This document shows positions 6,397-10,523 of a DNA stretch of 10,523 bases, in pieces; position 1 is the first letter of the stretch, and each line of letters opens with the position of its first letter. Made by a program: the position numbers and the translations under genes. Below the pieces are notes generated by a model, which worked only from the letters and a program-made list of their open reading frames with translations, did no database searches and was not told the DNA's origin. Source of the DNA: Alphaproteobacteria bacterium (lineage in GTDB: Bacteria; Pseudomonadota; Alphaproteobacteria; Micavibrionales; SZUA-601); the NCBI GenBank assembly GCA_003250865.1, contig QKJH01000138.1:1-10523 (forward strand). Reading direction: 5' to 3'.

Positions 6397-7542
6397 ATGC
6401 GATTATTGAACCTTTATCTTTTGCGCACCTTGCTGTTTTCCACGTTTTCATTGGCGATTGGACTGACCTTTATCGTCTGGTTGACGCAATCATTGAAACT
6501 GCTGGAACTGATTATCGAAGGCGGTGCACCGTTAAAGATGTTTGTTTCCATGTTGTTGCTTATTCTGCCGCGCTTTTTGGAAATCGTTATCCCCATCTCC
6601 ATCGCCATTTCCTGTATCTTCATCTACAACAAATTCACCATGGATTCGGAAATTGTTGTCATGCGCTCGGTGGGACTGAGCAATCGTGCACTGGCCAAAC
6701 CGGGAATAGTCCTTGCCTTTTTTCTGGCCGTCGCCGTTTTTATACTCAGCGCCTGGATTACACCGATGTCCAAGGCTTCGCTGGAAACCCAGAAACGTTC
6801 CATCCGTAATGAGCTGACCAGTATCGTCCTGAAAGAAGGCGTCTTTAACGATTTGGGTTCCGGCATTACCATCTATATCAACAAAAAGGTCAGCCCTATT
6901 GATTTCGAAGACGTCTTTATCTACAACGCCTCGGACCCGGGTCAACCACCAACGGTTATCACATCCGAAAAGGGTTGGCTCGATTTACATGATGCCGATC
7001 CCAAAGTCATTGTTAATAACGGCATCCAACAAAGTACCGACAAGGAAACAGGCAATCTTAGCCTGCTTCGTTTTAACACCTACGCCATCAACCTTAATAC
7101 GTTTAGCAAGGAATCCGTTACACTTCCTCTGGATGCCGATGCCCGCACGATTGAAAACCTGTTTGTTGAAATCAATACGAATGACGAGCTGAATGCAAAA
7201 ACCAAACGTCAATATTGGGGCGAAATCCACCGGCGCATTACACGCCCGTTCTTTACCATGACAATGGCCTTGCTTGCGCTGGCCTGTCTATTGGTCGGCC
7301 CGTTTGACCGGCGAGGACAATCAAAACGTATTGTCCTGTCCATTGCGCTTCTGGTTATCACCCAAGGTCTGTCACTTGGGCTGGACAATGCGGCGGGACG
7401 TTCCAATCTAGCCTTAATAGCACTTTATGCTGTTTCCATTCTTCCCGGTTATATTGGCTATAAAATTCTAGGCATTCAATCACGGCGTTTTGATATACGG
7501 GACGTCATTCAACAGATTTTTTCACCGGAAAGGTTGCTGTAG
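6397..7542 (+). CDS. lptF: LPS export ABC transporter permease LptF
   Basis: LptF is one of two transmembrane subunits (YjgP/YjgQ family) of the LptB2FG transporter, which pulls lipopolysaccharide out of the inner membrane and passes it to LptC and the LptA bridge. The 381-residue protein has three N-terminal membrane helices (about 10-31, 48-77, 102-121). A periplasmic beta-jellyroll region follows (about 125-275), then three C-terminal helices (about 284-301, 310-328, 337-359). The cytoplasmic loop MDSEIVVMRSVGLS at 82-95 is the conserved segment that couples to the LptB ATPase. GPFDRRGQ at 301-308 is also typical of the family. It is assigned as LptF rather than LptG from its first position in the pair and its resemblance to alphaproteobacterial LptF. 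Its stop codon directly abuts the lptG start, so the two are cotranscribed. The lptB gene is not in the window. Confidence 0.95.
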   Translation: MRLLNLYLLRTLLFSTFSLAIGLTFIVWLTQSLKLLELIIEGGAPLKMFVSMLLLILPRFLEIVIPISIAISCIFIYNKFTMDSEIVVMRSVGLSNRALAKPGIVLAFFLAVAVFILSAWITPMSKASLETQKRSIRNELTSIVLKEGVFNDLGSGITIYINKKVSPIDFEDVFIYNASDPGQPPTVITSEKGWLDLHDADPKVIVNNGIQQSTDKETGNLSLLRFNTYAINLNTFSKESVTLPLDADARTIENLFVEINTNDELNAKTKRQYWGEIHRRITRPFFTMTMALLALACLLVGPFDRRGQSKRIVLSIALLVITQGLSLGLDNAAGRSNLALIALYAVSILPGYIGYKILGIQSRRFDIRDVIQQIFSPERLL

Positions 7543-8673
7543 ATGCAGATACGCCTCTCCCCCACCCTGTTTTCTTACATTGCCCGACAGTTTCTGGTTT
7601 CTTTTCTGTTGGTCTATGGTGTTCTGTTAAGCGTTGCCTTCATCTTTGACTCGGTGGAGCTGACCCGCCGTCTGGCCAAAAAAACGGAAATCGATTTTGA
7701 GCTGATTGCCCGTATGGGAATGTACAAATTACCCGAAGTCGGTCAGGAGCTGTTCGCCTTCGCCATTTTATTCAGTGCCATTCTGGCATTCTGGCGATTG
7801 ACACGCAGTAACGAGCTGGTGATTGTCCGTGCCGCAGGACTGTCGGCATGGCAGTTCCTGTTCCCTGCCGTTGTTGTAGCCCTGTCCATCGGGGTTGCCA
7901 AAGTAACCATGGTGAACCCGCTGTCTTCCATCATGATTAGCAAGTTTGAACAGATGGAAACCACCTATCTAAAAGCAGGCGGTCAGACCGTTAATCTCAG
8001 TTCTACCGGCCTGTGGCTAAAGCAGCAACCCGATCAGACGGATACAACAGCTGATTATGCCCATACGATTGTTCATGCCCGCACCGTTAATAATCGGACA
8101 TGGGAACTGAAAGATGTCAATATCTTCTATTTCAATGACAATAATGAAATCTTTCGGCGCACGGATGCCCGTTCGGCAACATTGCAAAAAGGACAATGGC
8201 ACCTGAGCAATGCCGTACACAACACAATGAGCGACACCATTATGCCGCCCGAATTCATTGAACAGGAAACCATGCCAACAAGCCTGACTCAGGACGAGCT
8301 GGAGAACAGCTTTGCCAGTCCAGAGACCATTTCATTTTGGGATTTACCGTCCTATATCCGCCTGATGGAAAGTACCGGTTTTTCTTCATCGAAAATACGG
8401 ATGCATTATTACAAGCTGTTGTCTGACCCATTGCTGTTTATGGCATTGGTTCTACTTGCCGCAGCCTTGTCCTTGCGGCCGCCGCGTCAAATGAACAGCT
8501 TCGTCATGGTCGGAGGCTCACTGGGCGTAGCGTTTCTGGTCTTTTTCCTGGGGGATGTATTACGGGCATTGGGCATATCGGATGCGCTTCCCGTCATTGC
8601 TGCTGCCTGGGCTCCGGCCATTATCAGTTTTCTGATTGGCTTGACGGCGCTTTTGCATCTGGAAGACGGCTAG
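7543..8673 (+). CDS. lptG: LPS export ABC transporter permease LptG
   Basis: LptG is the partner of LptF in the LptB2FG lipopolysaccharide extractor. The 376-residue product has the same plan: membrane helices at about 14-36, 68-84 and 103-122, a periplasmic jellyroll region at about 125-280, and three C-terminal helices (about 293-311, 319-339, 348-370). Recognisable segments are TRSNELVIVRAAGLSAWQ at 87-104, the cytoplasmic coupling loop that contacts LptB, and FWDLPSYI at 265-272 with KLLSDPLLFM at 291-300. The ATG starts immediately after the lptF TAG with no gap. Its Shine-Dalgarno GGAAAGG (7527-7533, 9-base spacer) lies inside the lptF coding end, a sign of translational coupling and equal dosage. 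In many alphaproteobacteria lptD follows; here a 75-base gap leads straight to surA. Confidence 0.95.
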   Translation: MQIRLSPTLFSYIARQFLVSFLLVYGVLLSVAFIFDSVELTRRLAKKTEIDFELIARMGMYKLPEVGQELFAFAILFSAILAFWRLTRSNELVIVRAAGLSAWQFLFPAVVVALSIGVAKVTMVNPLSSIMISKFEQMETTYLKAGGQTVNLSSTGLWLKQQPDQTDTTADYAHTIVHARTVNNRTWELKDVNIFYFNDNNEIFRRTDARSATLQKGQWHLSNAVHNTMSDTIMPPEFIEQETMPTSLTQDELENSFASPETISFWDLPSYIRLMESTGFSSSKIRMHYYKLLSDPLLFMALVLLAAALSLRPPRQMNSFVMVGGSLGVAFLVFFLGDVLRALGISDALPVIAAAWAPAIISFLIGLTALLHLEDG

Positions 8674-8689
8674 GACAAACAAGCCGATA

Positions 8690-8718
8690 TTGGACAGAAC
8701 CGCTTTTTATGCTATAGC
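8690..8718 (+). promoter_or_regulatory. Promoter candidate for surA-rsmA with extended -10
   Basis: In the 75-base gap after lptG, TTGGAC (8690-8695) and TATAGC (8713-8718) are separated by exactly 17 bases. TG at 8710-8711 followed by one base before the -10 makes an extended -10. Transcription would start near 8725, leaving a leader of 25-35 bases with the TAAGGGA ribosome-binding site at 8741-8747. This would let surA and rsmA be expressed apart from lptFG. Confidence 0.55.
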
Positions 8719-8748
8719 TCAATGAATACGATATAACCTTTAAGGGAA

Positions 8749-10029
8749 ATGATTTTGCCGATGATAAAAAAATGTGTTTTTATGCTTGCCGTAATTCTTG
8801 GCGTAACAACCGCAGCTCTGCACAATGCCAACGCTCAGGAGTGGAGCATTGTTGCCGTTGTCAATGACGACATCATCTCGGGTGTTGATTTGCAAAACCG
8901 TATTGATTTGGGACTTCTGGTTTCCAACATTCCCAACACCGAAGAGAATCGCAAACGTCTTACCATGCAGGCTTTGGCTTCTTTGATTGATGAGACCATC
9001 CGCCAGCAAGAAGCCGACCGCCTGAATATTCCTGTATCTCAGGATGAAATCAATCAGGCCTATGCACAAATTGCCGCCCAGAACAACGTACCGCCCGAAA
9101 TTTTCATCAAGGAATTTTCCAAGAATGAATCCGCTTTTGCCAGCATGAAAAAGCAACTTCACACGCAAATTGCATGGAATGGTGTTGTCAAAAGGGTACT
9201 CCGTCCGAAAGTTAATGTCAGCGAAAATGACATTGATATTGCCATTGCCGATAATAACCGCGATGCCGGAAAAACCGAATATCTGGTGTCCGAGATTTTC
9301 CTGAGTAACGCCGTTCAAGACAGCGCAAAAAATGCCGAACTGGCTGAAAAACTGTACCAAGAGCTGGAAAAAGGCGCGCCCTTCCCTGTACTGGCACGCC
9401 AGTTTTCCAACGGTATTGGTGCCGGTAACGGCGGCGTTTTAGGTTGGCTATCCGAAGAACAGATTGATAGCGAGTTACAAGCAGCCATTACCTCCTTACC
9501 AGAAGGTGCGGTTTCGCAACCAATAAAAACATCCACCGGATACCACATTATAGGATTACAGAAAAAGCGTGTTATTGAACCGCTGGCCGGTGAAGCAAAA
9601 GAACTTGTCAACATCAAGCAGATTTTCTTCCCGCTTACCGCCAATTCTTCGGACAAAGTGCGGCTGGACACGTTCAATGCCATCAAAGTTTTACAGGAAA
9701 ATGTAACAACATGCGAAGCCATGGACGAAGCCCTGACCCGTTACCCGAATGATACCACCGGCGATTTGGGCTGGTTGCCTGTCGATGCCATTGATACCGA
9801 ACGCAAAGAATTTTTGGATCAGCTGGGAACGGCACAGCTGTCACGCCCTGTCCGTCTGGGCGATGACGGTTTTCTGGTGCTCATGGTATGCGGTAGAAAA
9901 ACCTCCGAACCCGAAGCGCAGGTACGCGAAGCGGTTGCCAACAAAATCGGCAATGAGCGTCTTGAACGCATGCAAGAACGTTATATGCAGGACTTAAAGG
10001 CTACGGCTGTTATCGATGTCAAACTCTAA
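8749..10029 (+). CDS. surA: Periplasmic chaperone / peptidylprolyl isomerase SurA
   Basis: SurA escorts unfolded outer-membrane proteins, including LptD, through the periplasm. The product (426 residues from the first ATG) has a Sec signal peptide with basic MIKKC and a hydrophobic core, and a likely cleavage after ANA at residue 29. The SurA N-terminal chaperone region spans about 31-165. A clear parvulin domain covers about 175-275, with FSNGIGAGNGGVLGWLSEE and STGYHIIGLQ. A second, weaker parvulin-like unit lies at about 285-385, with GDLGWLPVDAI and GFLVLMVCGR. Two cysteines, C322 and C380, lie in that second unit. The start is uncertain. TAAGGGA at 8741-8747 is too close to the ATG at 8749, well placed for the TTG at 8755, and slightly far from the ATG at 8761, which gives the most natural signal peptide. 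The choice does not affect the mature protein. The 3' end overlaps rsmA by 14 bases. Confidence 0.93.
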   Translation: MILPMIKKCVFMLAVILGVTTAALHNANAQEWSIVAVVNDDIISGVDLQNRIDLGLLVSNIPNTEENRKRLTMQALASLIDETIRQQEADRLNIPVSQDEINQAYAQIAAQNNVPPEIFIKEFSKNESAFASMKKQLHTQIAWNGVVKRVLRPKVNVSENDIDIAIADNNRDAGKTEYLVSEIFLSNAVQDSAKNAELAEKLYQELEKGAPFPVLARQFSNGIGAGNGGVLGWLSEEQIDSELQAAITSLPEGAVSQPIKTSTGYHIIGLQKKRVIEPLAGEAKELVNIKQIFFPLTANSSDKVRLDTFNAIKVLQENVTTCEAMDEALTRYPNDTTGDLGWLPVDAIDTERKEFLDQLGTAQLSRPVRLGDDGFLVLMVCGRKTSEPEAQVREAVANKIGNERLERMQERYMQDLKATAVIDVKL

Positions 10030-10523
10030 TCCTCATTCCGCTTCAACGAATACTGATATTGCGGCCGCTGTTCATGCCTTACCATCTTTGCGCCAATTGG
10101 TTGAAGAAAATGGTCTATGGGCAAACAAGGCCTTGGGACAGAACTTCCTTTTTGATTTGAACATTACCCGTAAAATTGCCCGCGAAGCGGGTATCCCTGA
10201 CAATGCCAATGTTATTGAAATCGGCCCGGGTCCCAGCGGATTAACACGCGCTCTTTTACTTGAAACCAACGCCAAGATTACAGCCATCGAACATGATGAA
10301 CGCTTTGTCAAAGCGCTTGAGCCGTTGGTTAAGGCAGCGGCCGGACGACTAACGATTATTCAAGGCGATGCCATGAAAGTCGATATTACCGGAATAACCG
10401 ACGAACCGCGCTATATTGTTGCCAATCTTCCCTATAACATCGCCACCCCTCTTCTTATCGGCTGGCTGGAACAACACGACAAAATTGACGGAATGACCCT
10501 GATGTTCCAAAAGGAAGTAGCCG
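10016..10523 (+). CDS. rsmA: 16S rRNA dimethyladenosine transferase RsmA/KsgA (3' end cut by window)
   Basis: RsmA uses S-adenosylmethionine to dimethylate two adjacent adenines near the 3' end of 16S rRNA, a late step in small-subunit assembly. The first 169 residues are present. KALGQNFLFD at 38-47 is the family's N-terminal signature. VIEIGPGPSGLT at 66-77 is the SAM-binding motif I. IEHD at 91-94 and GDAM at 117-120 line the cofactor site, and NLPYNI at 137-142 is the catalytic motif IV. MFQKEVA is the conserved segment just before the window ends. The LPSLRQLVEENGL leader at 22-34 is typical of alphaproteobacterial RsmA. The ATG at 10016 is the only ATG that gives this leader and overlaps the surA end, so translation is probably coupled to surA; residues 1-20 are low complexity and a later non-ATG start cannot be excluded. 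The gene pdxA, commonly located between surA and rsmA in relatives, is absent here. Confidence 0.95.
   Translation, partial: MSNSNPHSASTNTDIAAAVHALPSLRQLVEENGLWANKALGQNFLFDLNITRKIAREAGIPDNANVIEIGPGPSGLTRALLLETNAKITAIEHDERFVKALEPLVKAAAGRLTIIQGDAMKVDITGITDEPRYIVANLPYNIATPLLIGWLEQHDKIDGMTLMFQKEVA

Overview
This window looks like chromosomal housekeeping DNA from a Gram-negative bacterium, most likely an alphaproteobacterium of moderate GC content (I judge mid-to-high 40s percent by eye). The assignment rests on the N-terminal region of RsmA, the gene order lptF-lptG-surA-rsmA (the backbone of the alphaproteobacterial lptF-lptG-lptD-surA-pdxA-rsmA cluster), and a short EpmB/KamA-type radical SAM protein. 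I cannot name a genus.

Layout. Positions 1-105 are an AT-rich leader with only a weak promoter candidate. A very long hybrid sensor kinase (106-4167, +) follows. It has a signal peptide, a 7TM-DISM sensor module, a coiled coil, HisKA and HATPase domains, a receiver, a roughly 365-residue acidic proline-rich linker and a C-terminal HPt domain. It converges on ndk (4253-4675, -), and the two share a bidirectional hairpin terminator at 4195-4232. Between ndk and the next gene (4676-4777) lies a good ndk promoter candidate and a small element that can fold into two mutually exclusive hairpins. Next come an EpmB/KamA-family aminomutase (4778-5863, -) and holC (5871-6320, -), which form a tight minus-strand operon. 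A 76-base divergent intergenic region separates holC from lptF. lptF (6397-7542) and lptG (7543-8673) abut exactly. A promoter-bearing 75-base gap precedes surA (8749-10029), which overlaps rsmA (10016 to the window end, truncated) by 14 bases.

How the genes fit together. LptF and LptG are the transmembrane halves of the ABC transporter that extracts LPS from the inner membrane. SurA is the periplasmic chaperone for outer-membrane proteins, including the LptD translocon. RsmA dimethylates 16S rRNA. HolC is the chi subunit of the DNA polymerase III clamp loader. The aminomutase probably makes beta-lysine for EF-P modification, and Ndk balances nucleoside triphosphates. lptD and pdxA, which often interrupt this cluster in relatives, are absent from their usual places.

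I see no transposon, phage, CRISPR, tRNA, rRNA or obvious novel defence or biosynthetic system. The points most worth a second look are a predicted leaderless holC start whose promoter overlaps the alternative start codons, the kinase's unusual linker, the alternative-hairpin element upstream of ndk, and the condensed lptF-lptG-surA-rsmA arrangement.
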